From: Streptomyces olivoverticillatus
GTDB taxonomy: Bacteria; Actinomycetota; Actinomycetes; Streptomycetales; Streptomycetaceae
Direction: 5' to 3'
Assembly: GCF_014203555.1 (NCBI RefSeq)
Contig: NZ_JACHJH010000002.1
Location: 342,791-406,790, forward strand
DNA length: 64,000 nucleotides
A program made the translations under genes and the position numbers. The notes under the pieces were generated by a model that made no database searches, was not told the DNA's origin, and saw nothing but the letters and a program-made list of their open reading frames with translations. Below, one piece after another: positions 43,919 to 52,426 of the stretch. The stretch's first letter is position 1. Each line of letters opens with the position of its first letter.

Positions 43919-44887
43919 TCAGCCGCGGCGCACCGTGATCGTCGTCCACGCCCCCACATGGACCCGGTCCCCGTCGTGCAGCGGCACCGGGACGAACGGC
44001 TGGATGGGCTCCTCGGAACCGTTGATCGTGGTGCCGTTGGTGGAGTCCCGGTCGACGACCGCCCAGGTGCCGTCCGGCTGCTGGACGAGCATGGCGTGCT
44101 GGTGCGAGACGCCCGGGTCCTCCGGGGGCCGCGCCAGGTCGATGTCGGGGGACTCGCCCGTGCTGTGCCGTCGCCGCCCGATGGTCACCTGGTGCCCGGC
44201 CAGCGGGAACTGCAGCTCGGGGGTGTAGGTGGGCAGGTTCAGCCCGGCGGCCTCGGGGCCGCTGCGGTTCATCATCGAGACGAAGTACTCGCGGTCGGGC
44301 GCGACGACCGCCACCCAGCCGACGCCGACGGCCGGGCCGGGCGTCTGCGGCGGTACGGCCTGGGGGCCGCTCTCCGCCGGGTGCGGACCGGGCTCGTACG
44401 GGTAGGGCGTCGCGGCCTGGGCGGAGCCCGGCGGGGTCAGCACCCAGTCCTCCTCCCCGAAGGTGTGCGCCGGCCCCTGCGGGACGAGCTGCTCGGCGGG
44501 GCGGTTGATCTGCGACGGCCGGGAGCCGTGGTACTCGAAGCCCGGCGGGTGCTGGGTGTGCTGCGAAGACGGCGGCGGCGCGGACTCGAAGCCGTGCGAC
44601 TGCGGCGGGGTGTACGAGGTCGGCGAGTGGGTGAGGAAGTTGTAGCGGCACTCCTCGCAGAAGGGCGCCGACGCCTCGCGGGGCGTACGGCACTCCGGGC
44701 ACAGCTCCGCCTGCATGGTGGGGTCACCTGCGGCGGGATAGCCGTAGCCGCCGGTGCCCGGCGGGGCGGGCGGTACGGGCGGCGGGGGCGCGGCCCCCAT
44801 GGGCGTGGCCGCCACCGACATCCGGTGGCCGCACACCTCGCACCAGTCTTCGGCACCCGACTGGTGGCCGTTCGGGCAGGTCGGCAT
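43919..44887 (-). CDS. FHA-domain protein with zinc ribbons
   Basis: 322 residues; ATG at 44887. Two CxxC pairs form one N-terminal ribbon (CPNGHQSGAEDWCEVCG, 4-20), and a second lies at about 63-80 (CPECRTPREASAPFCEEC). A Pro-rich linker leads to the FHA domain (about 222-320: HQVTIGRRRHSTGESPDIDL, VSHQHAMLVQQPDGTWAVVD, STNGTTING) with the Arg, Ser-His and Asn contacts for phosphothreonine. As last gene of the pknG operon it could read out kinase output. Confidence 0.92.
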   Translation of the reverse strand: MPTCPNGHQSGAEDWCEVCGHRMSVAATPMGAAPPPPVPPAPPGTGGYGYPAAGDPTMQAELCPECRTPREASAPFCEECRYNFLTHSPTSYTPPQSHGFESAPPPSSQHTQHPPGFEYHGSRPSQINRPAEQLVPQGPAHTFGEEDWVLTPPGSAQAATPYPYEPGPHPAESGPQAVPPQTPGPAVGVGWVAVVAPDREYFVSMMNRSGPEAAGLNLPTYTPELQFPLAGHQVTIGRRRHSTGESPDIDLARPPEDPGVSHQHAMLVQQPDGTWAVVDRDSTNGTTINGSEEPIQPFVPVPLHDGDRVHVGAWTTITVRRG

Positions 44888-44910
44888 GACGGTCGATTCC
44901 CCCTCTGGCG

Positions 44911-46269
44911 TTACTTCTTGACGCGGACGGTCTTGGTGGAGCGCGTCTCCAGCGTCATCTCCGCCTCTTCCGTGACCTTTGACTTCAGGCGCACAGTACC
45001 GTTCGCCGCATCGACGACATCCACGACCTTGGCCAGCAGCTTCGCGGTGTCCTCGTGCCCTGAGCGGTTGGCCAGCTGCACGGCCCGGCCCAGCTTCGCG
45101 GTGGCCCCGTCGACGTCCCCCGACTTGCGCAAGTCCAGGCCCTGTTGGATGGCCTGGGCCAGCTCGGCCTGGCCGGTGTAGTGCGCGACCTGCGGATTGA
45201 TGGCCGTCGACGCTTCGAGGTCGTCCGTCCACACCGCCCGGATCAGCCCCTGCGCCAGCACGTGCGGTGACGAGCCGTCGGGAGTGGGCAGCACGAGCGA
45301 GGCGCGGGCGGCGAGCATCTCCTGGCCCACGTGGGCGTAGGGCACGCGTACGCACACGTGGTAGTCGCGGGACTCGTCGCCCCATGCGCCGGTGGGGTAG
45401 TCGCCCGCGCGCGGCCCGGACTCGCGGCGGCGGTCGGTCAGCTCCTCCACCGTGGGGGCGACCTGCTTGACGAAGAGCACCTCGGCCCCCTGCGGGGTCC
45501 ACAGCCGCAGCGCGACGTCCGCGACCTCCTTGCCCATCACGGCTTCCATCATCCGCGTGAAGTCCGCGGCGAGCCCGGCCGGATCGGCGACGATGTCGGC
45601 GCTGCCCAGTAGCGCCGAGGCTATGCCCGTGACCTCCTTGACCTCCCAGTCGGTGCCCACCCCCCGCGCGTCACAGGTGAACCGGCCGGCGCACGCGTCC
45701 AGCGAGGCGCGCAGCGCGTCCGGCTCCTCGTGTTCGTTGCGGCCGTCGGTGAGCAGGATGCCGTGGCGTATCGCCGCGTCGGAGGAGGACAGCAGCCGGT
45801 CGGCCAGGCGGAGCCAGGTGCCGATGGCGGTGCCGCCGCCCGCGCTGAGCTTGCGCAGCGCCTCCTTGGCCTGGGCGCGGGTCGTGGCATCGGCTATCGC
45901 GAGCCGCCCGCCGCCGGGGTAGGCCTCGCGTGCCTGGTGGGTGCCGGCGACGACGGCGAAGGCGACGCCGTCGCGCAGGGCGTCGACGGCGGCGGCCGTG
46001 GCGTCGCGGGCGTTGCGCATCTTGGCGGGCGGGTAGTCCATGGAGCCCGAGCAGTCGACCATGATGACGACGGCGGCGTCCGGGTCGTAACCCGGGAGGG
46101 GGACGGACCCGGGCGAGAGCGAGGGCAGTGGCGTCTCCCCGGTGGTGCCCCCGCCGGTGGAGGTGACCGTGACGATCGCGTTGACCTCCCGGCCCCCCTC
46201 GGGGAGGTTGACATTCTGATACACCTCCACCGCGAACCGGGGCACCATCGGTTTGGAGAAGTTGGCCAT
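44911..46269 (-). CDS. von Willebrand factor A (VWA) domain protein
   Basis: 452 residues; ATG at 46269 with GAAGGAG upstream. VWA domain at about 65-255 with an intact MIDAS (VVIMVDCSGSMDYPP; GGGTAIGTW; LLTDGRNEHEE). C-terminal helices include a TPR-like pair (LAQAIQQGLDLRKSGDVDGA, then TAKLGRAVQLANRSGHED). No signal peptide. It lies between PP2C and FHA genes and may scaffold a complex by metal-dependent contacts. Similar VWA proteins accompany FHA and zinc-ribbon partners in Streptomyces. Confidence 0.9.
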   Translation of the reverse strand: MANFSKPMVPRFAVEVYQNVNLPEGGREVNAIVTVTSTGGGTTGETPLPSLSPGSVPLPGYDPDAAVVIMVDCSGSMDYPPAKMRNARDATAAAVDALRDGVAFAVVAGTHQAREAYPGGGRLAIADATTRAQAKEALRKLSAGGGTAIGTWLRLADRLLSSSDAAIRHGILLTDGRNEHEEPDALRASLDACAGRFTCDARGVGTDWEVKEVTGIASALLGSADIVADPAGLAADFTRMMEAVMGKEVADVALRLWTPQGAEVLFVKQVAPTVEELTDRRRESGPRAGDYPTGAWGDESRDYHVCVRVPYAHVGQEMLAARASLVLPTPDGSSPHVLAQGLIRAVWTDDLEASTAINPQVAHYTGQAELAQAIQQGLDLRKSGDVDGATAKLGRAVQLANRSGHEDTAKLLAKVVDVVDAANGTVRLKSKVTEEAEMTLETRSTKTVRVKK

Positions 46270-46380
46270 CTGATCCGCTCCTTCGTACACCTCGTGGTCA
46301 TACGGGCGAGCAGCGGGCGGACGGCCATGCGGTGCCGTTCGCGACACCGCATGTGGATCCCCCCGTGGACGCTCGGGCCG

Positions 46381-47532
46381 TCAGGCCGATACTGCCCCTT
46401 CGGGCCGGACCGGGAACGGCAGTACTGCCACTGTTACGTTGTCGTGGCCCCCTCCGTCCAGAGCGTGGTTCACCAAGCGGCGGGCGCAGTGCAGTGGCCG
46501 GGTGCGGGCGTCGGGCGGTACGACGGCGGCCATCTGCTCGGCGGATTCGGCGTAGTTCCACAGCCCGTCGGTGCAGACGATCACCACGCCCGGCCGGTCG
46601 GGGTGGTAGGACGCGGTGTGCGGCACGACCTCGTAGGCGTCGGCGCCGAGCCAGCCGGTGATGGCGTGGGCGCGCTCGTCCGCGTAGGCCTCGGCCTCCG
46701 ACATCAGGCCGGCCGCCACCATCTGGGCGGCCCACGAGTCGTCCTCGGTGAGCCGGGCGGGCTGGGTGGTGCGGTCGTCGGGCACCCAGTAGGCGCGGCT
46801 GTCGCCGACCCAGCCGACGGTCAGCAGGTCGCCGGTGACGACCGCGCTGACGATGGTGCAGGCGGGGGCGTTCTCCTGGCGCGGCCGGTCGTGCTCGCGC
46901 GGCTCGTGGCCGGGGGTGGCCAGGTCGGCGACGGCCTCGGCGGCCCGCAGGACGGCCTGGTGGGTGGCCTCGCGCGGGGCCGTGCCCTGGGCCAGGGCGC
47001 CGGCCAGCAGCTCGTGCGCGGCGGCCACGGCGGCGGCCGATGCCTCGTCGGGGCGGGCCGCGGAGGACACGCCGTCGCTGACGACCGCGACGACGGTCGA
47101 GCCGCCGTCCGCGGCCTCGATGGTGGACGCGGCGAACGCGTCCTCGTTGCGGTGGTGGCGCAGGCCGCGGTCGCTGACCGCGGCGACGCCTGCCGACTCG
47201 TGCTCCATGTGATCCCGTTCGCGCGGCTGTGCATGCCCGCAGTGTTCGCAGTACCCGTCTTTGTCGATCATGCCCGACCGGCAGGCCCGGCAGCCTCTGC
47301 CGGGCCACGCGCCGGGGGCCTGCTGTGCGGGCACCCCGGCGGCGGGGGCGGTGCGATGCGCCCCGTCCTCCCCCCGCTCCGGCTGCCGCCACGCCCCGGC
47401 CGGGCCCGCTTCACCGGGTGCGAGCGGTACGGCGGACAGGTCCGCCCCGCAGCCGCCGCAGAAGTTGTCGGCGGGCTCCAGGGGCTCGTGGCAGGCGGGA
47501 CACGCCGTCGGTTGCGGGGGCAGTTGCGACAT
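46381..47532 (-). CDS. PP2C-family Ser/Thr protein phosphatase with zinc ribbon
   Basis: 383 residues; ATG at 47532, 3 nt after pknG. N-terminal zinc ribbon (CPACHEPLEPADNFCGGCG, 11-29) and a second Cys set (CRACRSGMIDKDGYCEHCG). PP2C domain from about 115: SDRGLRHHRNEDAF, VVSDGVSS, VGWVGDSRAYW, VIVCTDGLWNY and GGHDNVTVAVL give all metal-binding Asp/Gly motifs. It should reverse PknG phosphorylation. Translational proximity to the kinase suggests balanced expression. Confidence 0.93.
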   Translation of the reverse strand: MSQLPPQPTACPACHEPLEPADNFCGGCGADLSAVPLAPGEAGPAGAWRQPERGEDGAHRTAPAAGVPAQQAPGAWPGRGCRACRSGMIDKDGYCEHCGHAQPRERDHMEHESAGVAAVSDRGLRHHRNEDAFAASTIEAADGGSTVVAVVSDGVSSAARPDEASAAAVAAAHELLAGALAQGTAPREATHQAVLRAAEAVADLATPGHEPREHDRPRQENAPACTIVSAVVTGDLLTVGWVGDSRAYWVPDDRTTQPARLTEDDSWAAQMVAAGLMSEAEAYADERAHAITGWLGADAYEVVPHTASYHPDRPGVVIVCTDGLWNYAESAEQMAAVVPPDARTRPLHCARRLVNHALDGGGHDNVTVAVLPFPVRPEGAVSA

Positions 47533-47535
47533 CGA

Positions 47536-50070
47536 TCACACCCATGTCCTGGGGCGGTAACGGTTGGCCCGCTCCACCAGTTCGATCCGTTCCTCACCGC
47601 GCTGGGCGAGGCGCGCGAGCACCCGGTACGAGCGCTCCAGCCCGAACCGCAGGCCCCGCTCGTCCAGCCCGCTGCCCAGCAGCGGCGCCGGGCCGCCGGA
47701 CGCGCCGGGCGGCGCGCCCTTGCTGCCGGAGAGCACCCAGTCCAGCGCGGTGCCCAGCACTTCGGCCGACAGCTGTTCGCGCCGCACCGCATCCAGCCCG
47801 AAGTCCGCGAGCCGCTCGATCTGCCGGGCCGCGGCCTGGAGGTCCGTCAGCAACGCCTCCTGCGGTGAGCGCTGCCGCAGCCGGGCCCGGACCGCCGCGA
47901 CGCGTGCCGCCGTGTAGTGAATGGATGCCTCCGGTACGGATTCCAGCGCTTGGACCGCGCCCGGCCGGTCCCCCGCGGCCAGCCGCACCCGGGCCAGCCC
48001 GAACGCGGCGCCGACGAAGCTCGGGTCGGTCGTCCACACCAGACGGTAGTACTCCGCGGCGTTGTCGAGCTGCCCCAGCACCTCGGCGCACACGCCGAGC
48101 GCCAGCTTCGGGGCGGGCTCGCCGGGGAAGGCGTCGTAGACGGCGTCGAAGGAGAGCGCCGCCGTCTCGTTGTCGCCGACGGCCAGCCCGTGCACGCCGC
48201 GGTACCAGACGGTGCGCCAGTCGTCGGGCCGGGTGGCCTCCAGCCCGGCGATCACCTGGGCCGCCGGACCGTCCTCGCCGAGCTCCAGCTGGGCGCGCAG
48301 CCGGTGCAGCCGCAGCTCCGGCGAGTCGGTTGGCGCCGCCTGCAGCGCGGTGTAGAGCTCGGCCGGCTGGGAGGCGAGCAGGCCGGCGAGGAAGCCTGCG
48401 TTGGGGTCGGCCGGGTCGGGCAGCGGCAGCGGCAGGGCCAGGGCGGTGGCACGGGCGTCCAGCGGCCGGACGACGGCCGCGGCGGCCTGCGCAGGGCCCG
48501 TGGCGGCCGCCGTCGGCTGCGCGGGGACGAGCCCCTTGCGGCCGCCCGCCGGCCGGACGCCCAACGCCGAGACGTCGTCCGTCACCGCGTCGAACAGGGC
48601 CGTGTCGACCACCCGGAGCTCGGGCCCGAAGAGGGTGGACAGCGCGGGCCGCGGCTTGCCCGTCTGCAGCGCCATGACCTCGCGCAGCACGCCCGTCAGC
48701 TGGTCCGCCATCTCCTCGGCGGACGCGAACCGCCGCCCGGGGTCGGGGTCGGTGGCCCGTACCAGCAGCCGGTAGAAGGACTCGTAGCGGGAGAACACCT
48801 CGATGTTCTCGGGGTCGGGCAGGCTGTCCGCGAAGACGGTGGTGTAGCCCTGGAAGTCGAAGGCGAGCACGGCGAGGGTGCGGGCCACCGTGTACAGGTC
48901 GGAGGCGATCGACGCGCCCACGTCGGCGCATTCGGGGGCCTGGTAGCCCACGGTGCCGTAGAGCGCGCTCTTCTTGTCCTCCATCCGCCGGACCGCGCCC
49001 ATGTCGATCAGCTTGAGCTGGTCCTGCTGCTGGATGACGTTGTCGATCTTGAAGTCGCAGTAGAGCAGGCCGCGGCTGTGCAGATGGCCGAGCGCCTCCA
49101 ACGCCTCGATGCCGTACGCGCACGCCTGCTCGACCGGCACCGGATCGCGCCGCCCGTCCGGCAGCCGGCGCTCGTTGGCGATCTCCTTGAGCGACTTGCC
49201 GCCGACGTACTCCATGACGATGTAGCCGTCGAGGCTGCCCGTGCGCTGGTCGAGGTGCTGGACGAAGTTGTAGATGCGGACGATGTTGGAGTGCTCGATC
49301 TCGGCGAGGAAGCCCCGCTCGGCGATCGCGGCCTTCGTGGCGTCCTCGTCGCCCGTGTCGAGCAGGCCCTTGAGGACCACCCAGCGGTCGTCCACCGCCC
49401 GGTCCTTGGCCAGGTAGATCCAGCCGAGACCGCCGTGCGCCAGACAGCCGGCCACCTCGTACTGGCCGTGCACCAGGTCTCCCGGGTGCAGCTTCGGCAC
49501 GAAGGAGTAGGGGTGGCCGCAGTTGGTGCAGAAGCCCTCCGTGCGCCCGAGCCGGTCGGCGCGGGAACGCCCCACCGGCGCTCCGCAGTCGGACTTGCTG
49601 CAGAACCGCTTGCGCTCGGGCACCTCCGGGTCGGCGAGCACCGCGGCACTCGGGTCGGGCCGGGGCACGCCCGGCATGGTGACCAGGCCGGCGCCGAGCT
49701 TGCTGCGGCCGGCTCCCGAGGAGGCGGAGTGCCGGCTGCGCACCGACACCGAACGGGCCGCGGTGGCCTCGGAGCCCTTGGACAGCGATCTCGACAGCCG
49801 CCCCGAGACGGACCGCCGGGAGGAGGCCGAGCGCGAGGACGACGACCGGGACGAGGAGCCGCTTCCCCGGCCGCCCTGCGAGCCGCCGCCCGAAGAGCCC
49901 CCGGAGGAACTGCCGCCACCCGCACGGGTGACGCCCGTGGGGGGCGAGGACAGCACCCCGCCCGGCGTGACGACCGGGGCGAGCCCACAGGTGTCGCAGT
50001 ACAGCTCACCGCCGCCGACGTCCTCGTACGAACCGTCGCAGCCCGGCCGCTGGCAGGTGCCGCCCGTCAT
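47536..50070 (-). CDS. pknG: PknG-type serine/threonine protein kinase
   Basis: 844 residues. An extra N-terminal ribbon (Cys6, Cys11, Cys25, Cys28) and a long Ser/Gly/Arg linker (about 50-125) precede the PknG rubredoxin-like motif (Cys157, 162, 181, 184). Kinase domain about 200-450: AHGGLGWIYLA, Lys234 in VVLKG, YCDFKIDN with Asp339, and Asp356 in LIDMGAV. A TPR region follows (about 560-720) as in mycobacterial PknG. In mycobacteria the kinase senses amino acids through GlnX/GlnH; both partners are upstream here. Confidence 0.93.
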   Translation of the reverse strand: MTGGTCQRPGCDGSYEDVGGGELYCDTCGLAPVVTPGGVLSSPPTGVTRAGGGSSSGGSSGGGSQGGRGSGSSSRSSSSRSASSRRSVSGRLSRSLSKGSEATAARSVSVRSRHSASSGAGRSKLGAGLVTMPGVPRPDPSAAVLADPEVPERKRFCSKSDCGAPVGRSRADRLGRTEGFCTNCGHPYSFVPKLHPGDLVHGQYEVAGCLAHGGLGWIYLAKDRAVDDRWVVLKGLLDTGDEDATKAAIAERGFLAEIEHSNIVRIYNFVQHLDQRTGSLDGYIVMEYVGGKSLKEIANERRLPDGRRDPVPVEQACAYGIEALEALGHLHSRGLLYCDFKIDNVIQQQDQLKLIDMGAVRRMEDKKSALYGTVGYQAPECADVGASIASDLYTVARTLAVLAFDFQGYTTVFADSLPDPENIEVFSRYESFYRLLVRATDPDPGRRFASAEEMADQLTGVLREVMALQTGKPRPALSTLFGPELRVVDTALFDAVTDDVSALGVRPAGGRKGLVPAQPTAAATGPAQAAAAVVRPLDARATALALPLPLPDPADPNAGFLAGLLASQPAELYTALQAAPTDSPELRLHRLRAQLELGEDGPAAQVIAGLEATRPDDWRTVWYRGVHGLAVGDNETAALSFDAVYDAFPGEPAPKLALGVCAEVLGQLDNAAEYYRLVWTTDPSFVGAAFGLARVRLAAGDRPGAVQALESVPEASIHYTAARVAAVRARLRQRSPQEALLTDLQAAARQIERLADFGLDAVRREQLSAEVLGTALDWVLSGSKGAPPGASGGPAPLLGSGLDERGLRFGLERSYRVLARLAQRGEERIELVERANRYRPRTWV

Positions 50071-51389
50071 GATTCCCCCCTACGATCGCCGATCCCCCGG
50101 GCCGCGGATTCTGCGGGCGGGGCAAGCGCCTGTGCCACCGCCTGCTGATAGCGCAGCACGGCCGAATCCGCGGCCACCAGATCGCACGGCGCACTCCACA
50201 GCATGCGCCGCGCCACGTCGTAGCGCTCGATGAGAAGAGTGTCCTCCGCCAGCCCCAGCCGGGACGCCTTCGCCTTGTACGCGTCCAGCCGGCCGCGCAG
50301 CTCGGCCCGTACGGCCAGCGGAGCCGTCACCGCCGTCAGCGACTCGCGGGCGCGCAGCAACTCCTCCTCGGCGCGCTGCTCCAGGCCCTCCAGCAGCGGC
50401 GAGAGCCTGTGCCACCGGGCGTGTCTGCGGTGCTCGGCCGCCGCGTCCAGCTGCTCGTACAGCACGGTGGGCGGACCCGAGACCGCGGGCACCTCGGACG
50501 CCGCGATCTTCGAGAGCACCTCGGCGCGGGCCTGCCGGGCCTCGCCCAGTGTGAGGTCCGCGCGCGAGAGCACGTCACGCACCTGCAGCAGCCGCTGCTC
50601 CGCGTCCTGGCGGACGTCCAGGACGGCCTCGACCTCGCGGCGCACGTCGTCCAGGGCGCGGGCGGCGCGGTCGTAGCGACTGGTGTCCGGGCGGCCGCCG
50701 CCGTGCCCGGAGCCGGGCGGCGCGCCCGTCCAGAAGGCGAGCGGATCCGATATCACCTCGGACCGCAGCGCGCCGAGCTCCTGGGTGATCTGCTCCAGGT
50801 CGTCGCCGGAAGGGTGCTCGCCGGGGCGGACGCCCACCGAGTGGGCCAGCTGCCGGGTGCGCCCAAGCTCGGCTGCGAGCAGGTCGATCCGGGCGGGCAG
50901 CGCCGACCAGACGGCGTCGGCGGCGACGACGACATCCAGCGCCTGGGCGTACCAGGCGTTCATCCGGTCGACGAGCTCGTGCAGGCTCAGCCGCTCGCTG
51001 AGCTTGGCGGAGGCGCCGAGCACGAGCGCGGTGGCCCCCGGTGCCCCGGAGGGCAGGATCAGGGAGCTGCCGCACAGCCTGTCCGTGAGCTCGGCCAGCT
51101 CGCTCTGGGTGGGCCAGCGGTGGCGTCCGCGGAGCTCGCGCGCCGCCTCCAGTGCGTCGGTGTAGGCGTCGAAGCACACCCACAGCTGTGTGATCAGCTG
51201 CTCGGTGGCCGCCCATCGGTTCTTCGTGCCGCCGGCGAGCTCAGCGCCCTCCAGCAGGCGGCGCCCGGCATGGTCCTGGAGGGCGAGCAGCGAGGACTCC
51301 ACGGCCTCGTGCTCCGCGCCGAGTCTCGTCAGCACACGGTCCACCTCCTCGCGGCTCAAGGCCGGCCCGGTGGGCCCCGCGACCGCCAT
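50067..51389 (-). CDS. coiled-coil protein of the pknG operon
   Basis: 440 residues; ATG at 51389, 3' overlap of 4 nt with pknG. Almost entirely helical with heptad-like stretches (VDRVLTRLGAEHEAVESSLL; ARALDDVRREVEAVLDVRQD; LRGRLDAYKAKASRLGLAED). No signal peptide or membrane helix. It has no counterpart in the mycobacterial pknG-glnX-glnH operon. Probably a cytoplasmic adaptor. Confidence 0.85.
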   Translation of the reverse strand: MAVAGPTGPALSREEVDRVLTRLGAEHEAVESSLLALQDHAGRRLLEGAELAGGTKNRWAATEQLITQLWVCFDAYTDALEAARELRGRHRWPTQSELAELTDRLCGSSLILPSGAPGATALVLGASAKLSERLSLHELVDRMNAWYAQALDVVVAADAVWSALPARIDLLAAELGRTRQLAHSVGVRPGEHPSGDDLEQITQELGALRSEVISDPLAFWTGAPPGSGHGGGRPDTSRYDRAARALDDVRREVEAVLDVRQDAEQRLLQVRDVLSRADLTLGEARQARAEVLSKIAASEVPAVSGPPTVLYEQLDAAAEHRRHARWHRLSPLLEGLEQRAEEELLRARESLTAVTAPLAVRAELRGRLDAYKAKASRLGLAEDTLLIERYDVARRMLWSAPCDLVAADSAVLRYQQAVAQALAPPAESAARGIGDRRGES

Positions 51390-51440
51390 CTATCCCCTCT
51401 CCTGCTGCTGTCCGGTGCGTCCTCGGTCTGCTTCGGCCCG

Positions 51441-52409
51441 TCAGTCCCGGTACTTCGGTTCCGGCGGGGCGGTGATGCCCTTGAGGTCGGCCGCCAGCCA
51501 CTTGCGGTAGGCGGTCATCCAGGGGCTGCCGTCGCCGCCGCGGCGGTAGTCCTCCAGTACTGCGTTGACCCGGCGTACCAGGTCTTCGTCCTTGAGGTTC
51601 ATCGCCACGCCGTACGACTCGGTGGTGAACGGTTTGCCGACCAGTCGCACGGACGGGTCCTGGGCCGCCTGCCCGGCGGCCAGGGCGCTGTCCGTGAGCA
51701 CGGCATCCACCTGCCCCAGCTGGAGCCGCACCAGGCAGTCCAGCTGGTTGGGCACCGTCAGCACGGACGCCCCGTGGGAGTCCTTCTTGAGCTGGCCCTC
51801 GGCCGTGGACCCCTTGGCCGCACACACCGCCTTGCCGCGCAGCGAGTCGTCATACGCCGTGATGGGTGACCCCTTCGGAGCGAGGAGCTGCTGCCCGGTC
51901 TCGAAGTAGGCCGTGGAGAACGCCACTTGCTTGATCCGGTCGCAACTGATGGTCATGGTACGCACGATGATGTCCACCTTGCCCTTTTGCACGGCGGGTA
52001 TGCGCTGGTTGGTGGGGATCGCGAGAAAGGAGACCTTGTCCGGGTCGCCGAGCAGGGCCTTGGCGATGGCGTGCACCAGGTCGATGTCGAAGCCGTTCAG
52101 CTCCCGGCTGGCCGGGTCGCGGTACCCCCAGCGGTAGCTGTTCTGGTCGACGCCCGCGATCAGGCGCCCCCGGTCCTTGATGCGCTGCACAGCGGGTCCG
52201 TCCACGGTCTGCGGCCGCAGACCGGCCTCCGGGTCGGTGCAGTCCGCGGCCACCGCGTCCGCCCGCGCCGCGGGCCGGACCGCCGGGTGCCCCGTGGTGC
52301 CGCCGGCCGGGGGCACCGCCACCGCGACCGCCACCGTCAACGCGCACACGGCCGCCGCCGCGGCGCCCGCCACTGCGGACCCCCGCATCCGCCTTCGCAT
52401 CCCCCGCAC
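51441..52409 (-). CDS. glnH: GlnH-type periplasmic amino-acid binding protein
   Basis: 322 residues; GTG at 52409 with GGGAGG 6 nt upstream. A long signal region (MRRRMRGSAVAGAAAAAV..., to about 50) precedes a solute-binding protein family 3 fold: RLIAGVDQNSYRWGYRDPAS, LNGFDIDLVHAIAKALLGDP and LTDSALAAGQAAQDPSVRLV. Glutamate/aspartate/glutamine binding is expected from the family. No permease genes are adjacent, which fits a sensor rather than a transporter. The usual lipobox is not apparent. Confidence 0.9.
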   Translation of the reverse strand: MRGMRRRMRGSAVAGAAAAAVCALTVAVAVAVPPAGGTTGHPAVRPAARADAVAADCTDPEAGLRPQTVDGPAVQRIKDRGRLIAGVDQNSYRWGYRDPASRELNGFDIDLVHAIAKALLGDPDKVSFLAIPTNQRIPAVQKGKVDIIVRTMTISCDRIKQVAFSTAYFETGQQLLAPKGSPITAYDDSLRGKAVCAAKGSTAEGQLKKDSHGASVLTVPNQLDCLVRLQLGQVDAVLTDSALAAGQAAQDPSVRLVGKPFTTESYGVAMNLKDEDLVRRVNAVLEDYRRGGDGSPWMTAYRKWLAADLKGITAPPEPKYRD

Positions 52410-52426
52410 CCCCTGCCTCCCGCCGC

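Noticed and set aside
47917..50148. 743-codon plus-strand frame opposite pknG
   Set aside because: Antisense shadow; PknG motifs are complete on the minus strand.
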